Below are positions 33,622 through 43,100 of a DNA stretch of 64,000 nucleotides, piece after piece. The DNA comes from Leucobacter tenebrionis (GTDB lineage Bacteria; Actinomycetota; Actinomycetes; Actinomycetales; Microbacteriaceae), in contig NZ_CP082322.1 in assembly GCF_019884725.1 (NCBI RefSeq), positions 620,001 to 684,000 on the forward strand, written 5' to 3'. The translations under genes were made by a program, and so were the position numbers. How positions within the stretch are numbered: position 1 is the stretch's first letter; each line of letters begins with the position of its first letter. Below the pieces are notes generated by a model. The model did no database searches. It was not told where the DNA came from and saw only the letters and a program-made list of their open reading frames with translations.

Positions 33622-35058
33622 ATGAGCGAGAGCGACCACGGCAACTCGGGCGATCGGGGTCCGGAGGACTTCGAGGAGCTGCAGCGCATCCTGCGGGAGA
33701 TGCTGCAGGGCGGCGGCTCCGAGATGAACGGCATGGATGCCGAGCAGTTCGCGAAGGCGGCGGGCATCCCGGTGGATCCCCGGACGCTGCAGGGGCTGTT
33801 CAGCACGCTGCAGGGCGCGATGCAGCATCCCAGCGACGAGATCGACTGGTCGACCGCGCGTCGCACCGCCATCGAAGCCGCGAGCGGCACGCCGGCGGGC
33901 GATCCCGCGCCCGCGATGCGCGCCTTCCCCGTCGCCGCACTGTGGCTGGACGAGGCGACCGAGCTGGGACCGACTCCCGACGCGCCGCGCACGCTCACCC
34001 GCATCGAGTGGGTGCAGCAGTCGGTCGACACCTGGATCAGCCTGGCCGAGCCCGTGGCCGAATCCATCACGCGCGCGCTCATGAACGCACTGCAGAGCCA
34101 GATGCCCGAGGAGTTGAGCGATGCGCTGCAGGGGGCGACCCCCATGCTGCGAAGCGTGGGAGGCGCGCTGTTCGCCGTGCAGCTCGGCAGTATCGTCGGG
34201 CGGCTCTCGGGCGAGGTCGTCTCGGCCGGGGATATCGGGATCCCGCTGCTCTCGGGCCCCGGTCGCGAGGGCGGCGCACTGCTCCCGAGCGGAGTCGCGG
34301 CCTTCGCGGAGGGACTGGATCAGGATCCGGAGGCGGTGACGCTGTACCTCGCGGTGCGGGAGCTCGCCCACGCGCGGCTGTTCAGGCACACGAAGTGGCT
34401 GCGGCTGCACCTGCTGACGGCGATCACGGACTACGCTCGCGGGATCCGGATCGATACCGACCGCATCGAGGAGATGGCGCGCGATATCGACCCTCAGAAC
34501 CCCGCGCAGATTCAGGAGCTGATCTCGAACGGCGCGCTGATCCCGCCGAAGACCGAGGCCCAAGAGTCGGCGCACGGGCGGCTGGAGACCATGCTGGCGC
34601 TCGTGGAGGGCTGGGTGGATGTCGTCACCGCGGAGGCCGCGAAGCGGATCCCGGGAGCCGACGCGATCGCCGAGATGGTGCGGAGACGCCGCGCGACCGG
34701 CGGACCGGCGGAGCATGCGTTCTCCGCCCTCGCCGGTCTGGAGCTGCGGCCCCGGCGCCTGCGCGACGCGGCCGCGGTCTGGCGTCTCGTGGCGGAGCGC
34801 AGCGACGCCGCGACGCGCGACGGGCTCTGGGCGCATCCTGATCTGCTCCCGACCGCCGAGGAACTCGACCATCCGGCGCGACTGCTCGAGCGGCTGGGCC
34901 TGGCCGGTGCTGCCCCCGATGCCGAGGCCGACGAGTTCGACGCCGCGCTGGCGCAGTTGCTCGACGGCGAACTGCCGCCGCACCAGGGCGGCGAGGATGG
35001 TCACGATGAGGGCAGTCGCGGCGATGACGGGCGGGGCGAGCCGGGGCACCCGGTATAG
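33622..35058 (+). CDS. DUF2342 zinc-dependent metalloprotease-like protein
   Basis: 478 residues of the actinobacterial DUF2342 family (annotated as zinc-dependent metalloprotease or coenzyme F420-associated protein; mycobacterial Rv3195). The helical core includes AVRELAHARLFRHTKWLRLHL near 250, where a catalytic HExxH would sit; here it reads RELAHARLF, so the first His of the classical motif is replaced. The zinc-protease label is therefore from the family name, not from an intact motif. The first ~60 and last ~30 residues are Gly/Asp-rich and probably disordered. The ATG has AAGGAG 6 bases upstream. The gene precedes the cyclodehydratase-like gene, as in mycobacteria. Confidence 0.85.
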   Translation: MSESDHGNSGDRGPEDFEELQRILREMLQGGGSEMNGMDAEQFAKAAGIPVDPRTLQGLFSTLQGAMQHPSDEIDWSTARRTAIEAASGTPAGDPAPAMRAFPVAALWLDEATELGPTPDAPRTLTRIEWVQQSVDTWISLAEPVAESITRALMNALQSQMPEELSDALQGATPMLRSVGGALFAVQLGSIVGRLSGEVVSAGDIGIPLLSGPGREGGALLPSGVAAFAEGLDQDPEAVTLYLAVRELAHARLFRHTKWLRLHLLTAITDYARGIRIDTDRIEEMARDIDPQNPAQIQELISNGALIPPKTEAQESAHGRLETMLALVEGWVDVVTAEAAKRIPGADAIAEMVRRRRATGGPAEHAFSALAGLELRPRRLRDAAAVWRLVAERSDAATRDGLWAHPDLLPTAEELDHPARLLERLGLAGAAPDAEADEFDAALAQLLDGELPPHQGGEDGHDEGSRGDDGRGEPGHPV

Positions 35059-35219
35059 GGCGTTCCCGGCGTTCCCGGCGCTCCCGGGCTGCCGCGGGTT
35101 CCTTCGAGGCAGCCCCGCCACGGCCTCAGTACTTCGCTCACAGAGAGCAGGATCGACCGAATTCTCGACGATCCGGCCCGATGCCTGTGGATAGCGGATC
35201 CTCCGCCGGCTCGACACTC

Positions 35220-35225
35220 CAGAAT
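35220..35225 (+). promoter_or_regulatory. Probable -10 element of the cyclodehydratase-like gene
   Basis: CAGAAT ends 6 bases before the ATG at 35232. The 173 bases between this gene and DUF2342 otherwise hold only imperfect GGCGTTCCC repeats near 35059. Confidence 0.45.
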
Positions 35226-35231
35226 CGTGTC

Positions 35232-36062
35232 ATGGAAGACACGATCACCCGCATACACCCCGATTTCCCTCTGTGCTGGGAGGATCCCGAGACCCTGCGC
35301 ATCGGCTTCGAGCACGCGCAGGCCCGGGTGCGACAGCCGAGCCCCGGCACGCAGCGTCTCCTCCGCGCCCTCGTATCGGGGATCGCCCCGCGCCGACTCG
35401 CCCTCGAGGCTCGGCGCCTGGGGGCGACCCCGCATGAGACGCGCGAGCTGCTCGCGGCGCTCTCCCCCGCCCTGGAGTCGGCGCCCCTCGCGCCGACTGG
35501 CGACTCACCGTCCGAGCATCCGCACCGATCGCTGCGCGCGCTGCTCTGCGACGACGGGCGCGAGGTTCCCGGTCTCAGAGAGGCGCTCGGCGCCACCGGC
35601 CTGTGCGCGCTCGATTCGCAGCCGGGGCCCGACGAGGAGTACGAACTCGTCGTGCACATCGAGCGCTACCTCGAACCGCTCGAGCGGGCGCAGCGCTGGC
35701 TCAGCCGCGCGGTCCCGCACCTGCTCATCAGGTTCACCGATCGCGCAGTCGTCGTCGGCCCGCTCGTGTCGGCGCGGGGCGCTCCCTGCCACACCTGCTG
35801 CGCTCTCACGATGCTCGCGGAGGATCCGGCCTACCCCGTGCTCGCGGCGCAGCTCTACGGTTCGAGCCCTCCCAGCGAAACCGCCGCGGGAGCTCACATG
35901 GCGGCGGCCTTCGCCGCGCTGCTCATCGGCAGGTGGCGCGCGGGAGACCCGGCGGCGCACACGACCCGAGCAACCATACCGATGCGACGCGGCCAGGTGA
36001 GCGGTGCGCCCGGGCTCGCCCGTGTGGCCCCTCATCCGGAGTGCGCGTGCGCCGCCGCGTAG
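35232..36062 (+). CDS. Orphan TOMM-cyclodehydratase-like zinc protein (Rv3196-type)
   Basis: 276 residues. The C-terminal part resembles the C-terminal portion of bacteriocin-type (TOMM) cyclodehydratase partner proteins: GAPCHTCCAL with Cys186 and Cys189, an EDPAYPVLAAQLYG segment, and a final HPECAC with Cys271 and Cys273, which together would form a zinc tetrathiolate. The N-terminal ~85 residues (DFPLCWEDPETLRIGF) look like the leader-peptide-binding winged helix. No YcaO protein, precursor peptide or transporter is nearby, so a toxin-biosynthesis role is unlikely. The place between DUF2342 and UvrD2 matches mycobacterial Rv3196. The ATG is set by the -10 box. Confidence 0.75.
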   Translation: MEDTITRIHPDFPLCWEDPETLRIGFEHAQARVRQPSPGTQRLLRALVSGIAPRRLALEARRLGATPHETRELLAALSPALESAPLAPTGDSPSEHPHRSLRALLCDDGREVPGLREALGATGLCALDSQPGPDEEYELVVHIERYLEPLERAQRWLSRAVPHLLIRFTDRAVVVGPLVSARGAPCHTCCALTMLAEDPAYPVLAAQLYGSSPPSETAAGAHMAAAFAALLIGRWRAGDPAAHTTRATIPMRRGQVSGAPGLARVAPHPECACAAA

Positions 36063-36151
36063 CGGACGGTGCGGGGACATCGAGGCGGGTATCGGGAGCC
36101 GGCCGGGCCGGGCCGGGAATCTCGCGCTCGGGCTCGTGTCCGCCCCCGTTC

Positions 36152-37834
36152 CTACGCCAGCAGCCCCGCCTCGGCGAGGAAGCGAGACGGCTGCCTCGGA
36201 GCGCGCGCACCCCCACCGACACCGGAGAGCCGCAGCACGTCTCGCGCACGGGTGAACGCGACGTAGGCGAGACGCCGCTCCTCCTCGATGGCGGCCTCGT
36301 CGACGGCGTGGGCGATCGGCAGCACCCCCTCGCTCATACCGACCACGTGCACCATCGACCACTCGAGCCCCTTCGCGGCGTGGATGGCGCTGAGCGTCAC
36401 GGCCTCCATCGTGGGTTCGTGCTGGGTGCGTTGACGTGCGAGCAGCTCGTCGCTGAACTCCCGGATGCCAGCGCCCGGCGGCATCTCGTCCACGAGCGCG
36501 AGCAGCGCGCTGAGCGCTTCCCAGCGTTCCCGCGCCGCAGCGCCCTCGGGCGCCTTCTCGGTCCAGCCTCCCGAGCGCAGCACATCGCTCACGATCTGGA
36601 ACAGCGGCCTCGGATCCGCGACCTTCGCCTCGCCCCGGATCAGCATGACGGCCTGCCGCACGTCGGCTCGCTCGAAGAACCGCTGCGCGCCGTGCACCCG
36701 GGCGCTGATCCCCCGTTGCTGCAGCGCCTCCTCGAAACGCGCGGACTGCGCATTCGTGCGGTAGAGGATGGCGATCTCCGAGGGCGGGGTGCCGGTGCGG
36801 ATCGCGTCGGCGATCGAGTCGGCCACCGCGGCCGCCTCGTCGTGCTCGCTGCCGAACCACTCGAACGTCGGCGCAGCACCGGCAGTGTCCTCGCGCGTCG
36901 CCTGCAGCGTGAGCGCGCCGGGCCGGTCTCGCATGAGGCGGTTGGCGAGCCGCACCACGGGCTCCTTCGAGCGATAGTTGCGCTCGAGCCTGATCTCGCG
37001 CGCGTGCGGATACTCGATCCCGAATCGCAGCAGGTAGGAGCTCGTGGCACCGGCGAAGGAGTAGATGGTCTGGCTGGCATCGCCCACCACGCAGAGATCG
37101 TCGCGGTCCCCGAGCCACACGCGCAGCAGAGCGTGCTGCAGCGGCGAGACGTCCTGGAACTCGTCCACCGTGAAGAAGCGGTACCGCTCGCGCACCTGCA
37201 GCGCCGCCAGCGGCTCGGTCTCGAGCATTCCGGTGAGCAGCACGAGCACGTCTTCGAAATCGATCTGACGGCGTTCCTCCAGCAGCGTCGCGTATGCGCG
37301 ATGCACGTCGATCAGCTGCTCGGGCGTGAGCCCCTGCGGCAGCGGACGATCCTGCACCCGCTCCGCGTAGGCGTCGATGCTCAGCATCGAGGTCTTACGC
37401 CACTCGATCTCCGAGGCCGCGTCCCGCAACGCCTCGCCTCCGAGGCGCAGTCCCATGCTCTCGACGGCCTGCGAGAGGGCCGCGACCTTGCCCGGCAGCA
37501 CCTGCGGCGCCGCCCCGCCGACCAGCTGCGGCCAGAAGTGCCCCAGCTGCGCGAGCGCGGCTCCGTGGAACGTCTGAGCGCGCACGCCTTCGGCTCCCAA
37601 CCCTCGCAGACGCCCCTGCAGCTCCCCGGCAGCCTTCCGGGTGAACGTCACGGCGAGCACACGATCGGGCGCGTACACCCCGCTGCGCACCCCGTGCGCG
37701 ATGCGGTGGGTGATCGCCCGGGTCTTGCCGGTCCCTGCGCCCGCCAATACGGCGACGGGCCCGCGCAGGCACTCGGCGATCTCGCGCTGCTCCGGGTCGA
37801 GGTCGGCGAGGATCGCATCGGTGTCAGTCGCCAT
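36152..37834 (-). CDS. UvrD/PcrA-family superfamily 1 helicase (UvrD2-like, short form)
   Basis: 560 residues. SF1A helicase motifs are present in order: GAGTGKT at 32-38, VTFTRKAAGEL, DEFQDVSPLQ (motif II), GDASQTIYSFAGA (III), ERNYRS (IV), IHAAKGLEW (V) and EERRLAYVAFTRA (VI). It is a 3'-5' DNA translocase/helicase by family. It corresponds in position to mycobacterial UvrD2 but stops right after the helicase core (RPSRFLAEAGLLA), so the tetracysteine and HRDC domains of that protein are missing. The ATG lies inside the end of nudC (11-base overlap), so the two are co-transcribed. Confidence 0.88.
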   Translation of the reverse strand: MATDTDAILADLDPEQREIAECLRGPVAVLAGAGTGKTRAITHRIAHGVRSGVYAPDRVLAVTFTRKAAGELQGRLRGLGAEGVRAQTFHGAALAQLGHFWPQLVGGAAPQVLPGKVAALSQAVESMGLRLGGEALRDAASEIEWRKTSMLSIDAYAERVQDRPLPQGLTPEQLIDVHRAYATLLEERRQIDFEDVLVLLTGMLETEPLAALQVRERYRFFTVDEFQDVSPLQHALLRVWLGDRDDLCVVGDASQTIYSFAGATSSYLLRFGIEYPHAREIRLERNYRSKEPVVRLANRLMRDRPGALTLQATREDTAGAAPTFEWFGSEHDEAAAVADSIADAIRTGTPPSEIAILYRTNAQSARFEEALQQRGISARVHGAQRFFERADVRQAVMLIRGEAKVADPRPLFQIVSDVLRSGGWTEKAPEGAAARERWEALSALLALVDEMPPGAGIREFSDELLARQRTQHEPTMEAVTLSAIHAAKGLEWSMVHVVGMSEGVLPIAHAVDEAAIEEERRLAYVAFTRARDVLRLSGVGGGARAPRQPSRFLAEAGLLA

Positions 37835-38765
37835 GCGCGCCCTCCGCCACCCACCGGTCGATCATCCATCGGGCGATCGAGAGTGGCATCGGCAGCGTGA
37901 TGCCCGGCCCCGGACTGCGCAGCTCGTCACGGCTGAACCACCGCAGCTCCGAGATCTCCTCGGGGTCGGGGTTCAGGTCGAGCGGGTCCGCGTCAGCCGC
38001 GAGGCGCGCCCGGAATCCGAGCATGAGCGAACGGGGGAACGGCCAGGGCTGCGAGGTCACATAGCGGATGTCGCTCAGGTGCACCCCCGACTCCTCGAAC
38101 ACCTCTCGGGAGACCGCCTGCTCCAGCGACTCACCCGTCTCCACGAACCCGGCGAGCAGCGAGAACCTTCCGCTCTCCCACAGCGCGTTCGATCCGAGGA
38201 GCACCCGGTCCTCGTGCTCGATCAGCACGATCACTGCGGGGTCGGTGCGGGGGAAGTGCTCGCCGCCGTGCCCGTCCCGTCGCATCCAGCCGCCGAGCCC
38301 GGGCTCGGTGAGGCTCCCGTCTCGCGGGGAGAACCTCGATGACTCGTGCCAGCGGATGAGCCCGGATGCGACGGAGATCATCTCCCGCTCGTACTCGGGG
38401 AGCCTGTCGGCGATCTCGAACGGGTGCCGCCATTCCTCCCCCGGCACCTCGACGCTTGCTTCGGAGTCGTGCTCGGCGATCAGCGTCGCGAAGACCGGGT
38501 CGCCCTCGGCTCTCCCGAGATAGAGGTGGGTCGCGCACAGATCGTGATCGGCTTCCTCGAACTCGCCGTCCGTGCCGATCAGTGCGAGGCGCGGTTCTCC
38601 CTCGCCGCTCGCGGGCCCTTCGATGACCGGGATCTCGACTCCCCGCACCCGCAACAGCTTCGCCGAGGGTTCGCGCCACGCCGACCTCAAACGCTCGATA
38701 TCGGCACGGGTCTCAGCGTCGCGGTCGAGAGCGCTTCCGGCGAGCGGAGGGTAGTCGACGATCAT
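37824..38765 (-). CDS. nudC: NudC-type NAD(H) pyrophosphatase lacking zinc-ribbon cysteines
   Basis: A 313-residue Nudix hydrolase with an N-terminal NudC-like domain, an intact Nudix box in GFVETGESLEQAVSREVFEESG, and the NudC-specific SQPWPFPRSLMLGF motif that distinguishes NADH pyrophosphatases. The four zinc-ribbon cysteines of typical NudC (two CxxC-type pairs around residues 145-170) are absent: the segment reads FSPRDG and then RRDGHGGEHFPRTDP. It would hydrolyse NAD(H) and, as known for other NudCs, may remove NAD caps from RNA. AGAGGAAA precedes the ATG. It overlaps the helicase gene downstream. Confidence 0.9.
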   Translation of the reverse strand: MIVDYPPLAGSALDRDAETRADIERLRSAWREPSAKLLRVRGVEIPVIEGPASGEGEPRLALIGTDGEFEEADHDLCATHLYLGRAEGDPVFATLIAEHDSEASVEVPGEEWRHPFEIADRLPEYEREMISVASGLIRWHESSRFSPRDGSLTEPGLGGWMRRDGHGGEHFPRTDPAVIVLIEHEDRVLLGSNALWESGRFSLLAGFVETGESLEQAVSREVFEESGVHLSDIRYVTSQPWPFPRSLMLGFRARLAADADPLDLNPDPEEISELRWFSRDELRSPGPGITLPMPLSIARWMIDRWVAEGAHGD

Positions 38766-38876
38766 CGCGTTTCCTCTCTTGAAGGAGCGCAGGGCCTGTG
38801 CTGCGCGGTCCCTCGAAGTTGCCTGCGGTGTGCCGTTCGGTGCGCGTGGCGCGGCGTGAGAGACCGCCCTCGTGCA

Positions 38877-38882
38877 TACCCT
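38877..38882 (+). promoter_or_regulatory. Probable -10 element of the APH-like gene
   Basis: TACCCT ends 6 bases before the ATG at 38889. Confidence 0.45.
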
Positions 38883-38888
38883 GAATAC

Positions 38889-40187
38889 ATGGCCACCATT
38901 CCCTTCACTCTAGCCGCGCTCGCGACTTCGGCCGTACCGGGCCTGGTCGTATTCGGGGTGCGCGCGCACGAGGGCGACGAGAGCTTCGCCTCAGCCGTGG
39001 TAGCAAGCGCAGACGCCGAACTGCTCGTCCGGGTGCCTCGCACGCAGGCCGCGGAGGTCCAGCAGTCGGCCGAGTTGCTGGGGATCGCCGCGCTTACCGA
39101 GGGGCCGCGCAGCAGACTGCCGTTCGACGTGCCCGAGACGCTCGGAATGACCCGGGCGGGCGACACGCGAGCGGTGGTGTCGACGATGCTCAGCGGAGAG
39201 ACCTTCGAGACGGAGGATCTCTCCGATGACGCCCTGCTGCTGCAACCCGTCGCGGAGGCTATCGGCGCGATTCACGATCTGCCGACGAGCGTGGCGCAGA
39301 ACGGTGGGCTCCCGGTGCGCAGCGCCCAGGATCTGCGGCTGCTGACCACCCGCCTGATCGACCGCGCCGAGATGACCCGGATGCTGCCGGAGACGGTTCT
39401 GCGGCGCTGGCAGCAGACCGTCGAGGCAGCCTCGGTCTGGGACTTCACGCCCACCGTCGTGCACGGATCGCTGGACGCGGAGCAGATACTGGTCGAGGAG
39501 GACCGGGTCACCGGGGTACTGGGCTGGTCCGAGCTCTCGGTGGGTGATCCGGCCTCGGATCTCGCGTGGTTGCTCGCAGCCGGCCCCGAGGTGCTCGATG
39601 CCGTGCTCGCCCGCTATGCGCGGAACCGCAACACGGGTTCGCTCTCGCACCTGCGCGTGCGCGCAGCGCTGTACCACGAGCTGGAGGTCGCCCGCTGGCT
39701 GCTGCACGGCGTGGACTCCCACGATCAGGCCGTGATCGACGACGCCGTGGGCATGCTCGACCGTATGGTGGGGTCTTCGGGTGCGCTCGGGGCGGCGGTG
39801 TTCGCCGCGCGGAACCGGTCCCCATTGGGTGAGTCGGAGGTGTCGGCTCTGCTCGACGAGACTCCCGAGGTCGTCGATCATCTCTCCGACACCGCGGCCT
39901 ACGAGGCACTCGACGAGGATCGCATGTTCGGGGTCGACACGGACTTCATCGAGCCGCTCAGCGATGACGACGGAACGCAGGCTGGGTCCGGCGGTGCGGA
40001 CGTGTCAGACGGTTCGGATGACTCGGCCGGTTCGGAGCTCCTGACAGAACCCCTCGCCGACCAGCAGACCGAGCCCATCGATCCGAACGAACTGCCGGAT
40101 GCACCGGAGGCGTCACGCGCTCCGGGTGATCCGGATGCGCCCGGACGGTCTGAAGCTCCCGGCAGCCTGGGGAAGCCCGTCGACTGA
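38889..40187 (+). CDS. APH-fold (aminoglycoside phosphotransferase-like) protein, probable pseudokinase
   Basis: 432 residues. The fold of the APH/macrolide-phosphotransferase family is visible, but the key motifs are altered. The catalytic HGDxxxxN appears as HGSLDAEQ (Asp to Ser194, Asn to Gln199), and the metal-binding IDW(E/D) appears as LGWSE (Asp to Gly212). The later VGDPASDLAWLL segment is well conserved. The last ~85 residues are Asp/Ser/Pro-rich and probably disordered. A phosphotransferase activity is therefore doubtful; a binding or regulatory role is more likely. It lies between nudC and adnB, transcribed against both. The ATG is set by TACCCT 6 bases upstream. Confidence 0.75.
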   Translation: MATIPFTLAALATSAVPGLVVFGVRAHEGDESFASAVVASADAELLVRVPRTQAAEVQQSAELLGIAALTEGPRSRLPFDVPETLGMTRAGDTRAVVSTMLSGETFETEDLSDDALLLQPVAEAIGAIHDLPTSVAQNGGLPVRSAQDLRLLTTRLIDRAEMTRMLPETVLRRWQQTVEAASVWDFTPTVVHGSLDAEQILVEEDRVTGVLGWSELSVGDPASDLAWLLAAGPEVLDAVLARYARNRNTGSLSHLRVRAALYHELEVARWLLHGVDSHDQAVIDDAVGMLDRMVGSSGALGAAVFAARNRSPLGESEVSALLDETPEVVDHLSDTAAYEALDEDRMFGVDTDFIEPLSDDDGTQAGSGGADVSDGSDDSAGSELLTEPLADQQTEPIDPNELPDAPEASRAPGDPDAPGRSEAPGSLGKPVD

Positions 40188-40195
40188 GCTCCCCC

Positions 40196-43100
40196 TCACG
40201 GAGCGCTCCGCACGCGAGCCGCTGCCTCCCTCCAGATCCGCTCGAGTTCTTCGAGACTGCGCGGGTCGTTGCCGCTCAGCTCGATGCCCTCGGCCACGTA
40301 GAACAGCGAGACGTCGATGCGCTCCGGGTCGATGCCCGCCCACTGCGCGTAGGCGTGACGATAGAGGTCGAGCTGGAAGAAACGACTCTCTCGCTCGGCC
40401 TCAGTGCGGGGCGACCTGCCCGCCTTCCAGTCGACGATCTCGAAGCGCTCGATCGCATCGGAGTCGGCGTCGATACGGTAGACCGCGTCGAGCTTGCAGA
40501 CGAGGGTGCGGCCGGCGAACGGCAGCGTGACCTCCTGCTCCACGGCGATCGGCCGCAGCTGCGCCCAGCGCGATCGCTCGAACTGCTCGATGAGGGGCCG
40601 CAGCTCGGCTTCGCCGTCGAATTCGGCCAGGTCGGGCTCCCACCCTTCGAGGTCGAGCCCCGTGAGTGGCAGCGCGGTGCCCTGCGCAGTGGTCGAGCGC
40701 CGCTCGACCCACTCGTGGAACCGGTTGCCGATGCGGGTGCGCCGATAGGGGCGCTGCGGCACGGGGCGGAGTCTGCGGCGCTCGGCTCGCTCCGGATCCT
40801 CGATGAACTCGTGGAAGGTCGAGGCGGTGATCCGCTCGGGCAGATCCTGATCAGCGGGACGTCCAACGGCGTCACCGGCAGCGGATCCCGCGCCTCCGGC
40901 TGGACGCGCACCCGAAGCGGCGCCCGAGCCTGCACCGTGATTCATCGCGGAGCGGCGCTCCGCGAGCAGCAGTCGCACGGTCTCATCGAGCTCGGCATCG
41001 TCGAGCGGATCCGCGTCTCCGTCGGCGGTTTCGATCGCGCTGCGCACGGCTTCTGCGGCTCGCATCACCGCGGCCTCGCGGGCGCCGAGCGGGTCGAGCG
41101 GCCACTGCAGCGTGAGCTCGTCGAGCTCGCTGGGGTCGTTCTCGTGCGCGCTCTTCTCAGGCAGCCCGGAGATGAGGCCCGCCTGCTCGAGCTCCACGAG
41201 ATAGGGGGACGGATCGCGCGGCCGGGTCTGTCCGCCCCAGAAGGAGCCGCTGAGCAGCAGCCGGCTCGCGGACCGGGTGACGGCCACGTAGGCGAGCCGT
41301 CGCTCCTCTTCCTGGTGCCGCTGTTTCAGCTCGTCTCGGTAGGCCGCGATGCGGTCGCGCAGCTCCTGCTGCGTATCCGCGATACGCCAGTTCAGTTCGG
41401 GGCGAGCCGATGCGTCGCCGCGCAGCTCGTCCGGGAGTTCGCCGGTGCGCAACCACCCCGCCCCGCTTTTCGGAGTCCCGGGGAACTCGCCCGCGACCAA
41501 TCGCGGCACCGCCACCAGATCCCACTCCAACCCCTTCGCACCATGCGCGGTGATGAGCTGCACCGTGCCGGGCGCAGGCGCTGCGACGTGCTCAGCCGTC
41601 TCATCGGATTCGATCGCGCGTTCGATCCATTCGAGCAGCGAGGCCAGGGTGCCGCGGCTGTCGACCGCGAGGTAGCCCTCGACGAGTTCGGTGAAGATGT
41701 CGAGGTTGGCGTGAGCGGCCGAGCCGCCGGCGCTCTCGCGAGTTTCGTTGGCGTCGAGCTCGATGTCGAGCCGGAGCGCCTGCACCGTCGAGCCGATCAG
41801 TTCTGAAATGCTGCCGCCGACCCCCTGCCTCAGGCCGGCGAGCATGCGACCCGCCTCGCGAAGCCGTTCACGTCCGACCTCGCTGATGCCGCGCAGAGCC
41901 GCGTGATCGAGTTTGCGCATGGTGGCGATCTGGTCGAGGGCATCGATGAGCGTGAAGCGACGATCGGGATCGGGCAGCACGCTGTCGTCCTCACGGTCCT
42001 CGTCGCTGAGGGGCTGGTGAGCGACGTCGCGCTCCCCGAACCACCTCGCCGCGTCGCGCAGTCCCGCGACGTCCGCGACGCCGATACGGAAGCGAGGGCC
42101 GGTCAGCAGCCTGATGAGGTCGCTGCCGGCGTCGGCGTACCAGATGCAGCGCAGCGTGCTCACCACGTCGGTGACCTCGGGGGTGGTGAGGAGCCCGCCG
42201 AGCCCGATGATGCGGTTCGCGACCCCGGCCTCCGTGAGCGCAGCGGAGAAGGCCGCCATCGGACTCCGCTTGCGGAAGATGACCGCCGCGGTCGGCATCT
42301 CGCCGTGCTCGGCGAGATGGGCTTCCCGTGCGTTCCGCATCCATTCCGCGACGGCTACGCGCTCCTCGTGGGCGGTCTCGGGGTAGCACCAGTCGATACT
42401 CCCCTGCTCTGCGCCCGGACGCGGCGAGAGTGCTGGCACCTCGATAGCGGCATCGGCGGCGAGTGGCCCGGCGATGACGTTCGCGGCGTCGAGCACCAGG
42501 TCGGGATTGCGCCAGCTGGTGGACAGCGTGAGCGTCGTGGGCGGGGCGGCGGGGGGCTCGGATTCCCGGCCCCGAGCCCGGAAGTCGGCGTGGAAGGATT
42601 GCAGGCCCTCGGCCGACGCGCCCCGCCAGCCGTAGATCGACTGATGAGGATCGCCGACCGCCATCACCGAGGCCCCCGCGAAGATGCGGGAGAGGAATCG
42701 CGTCTGCCCGACGGAGGTGTCCTGCACCTCGTCGAGCAGCACGACGCGGTGCCTGCGGCGGAGCATCGGCACGGCATCGGCGGAGCGTTCGAGCGCGAGA
42801 GTCGCGAGCGCGAGCTGGTCGGAGAACTCGATGACCCCTCGACGATGCTTCTCGGCGGCGTACTCGCGGGCCAGCCGTGTGATGAGCGGTGTCTCGGCGA
42901 GGCCGGCGACGGCATCGCGAACCGGTGCGTACACCTTCCCGCTCGGCTCGCTTCCTCGCTCCTTCTCGTTGTAGGGGAGGTGGATCACACGAGAGAACTC
43001 CTCGACAACCCGGTCGACCCGGTCGAGCGACGTGAGATTGTCGGAAACGGCGTGGTCGATGTTCAGCAGATGGCGTATGAGCTGCGGCAGGCTCAGTTCA

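Noticed and set aside
35059..35110. GGCGTTCCC-type 9-bp repeats after the DUF2342 gene
   Set aside because: Only two to three imperfect copies in GC-rich spacer; could be chance.
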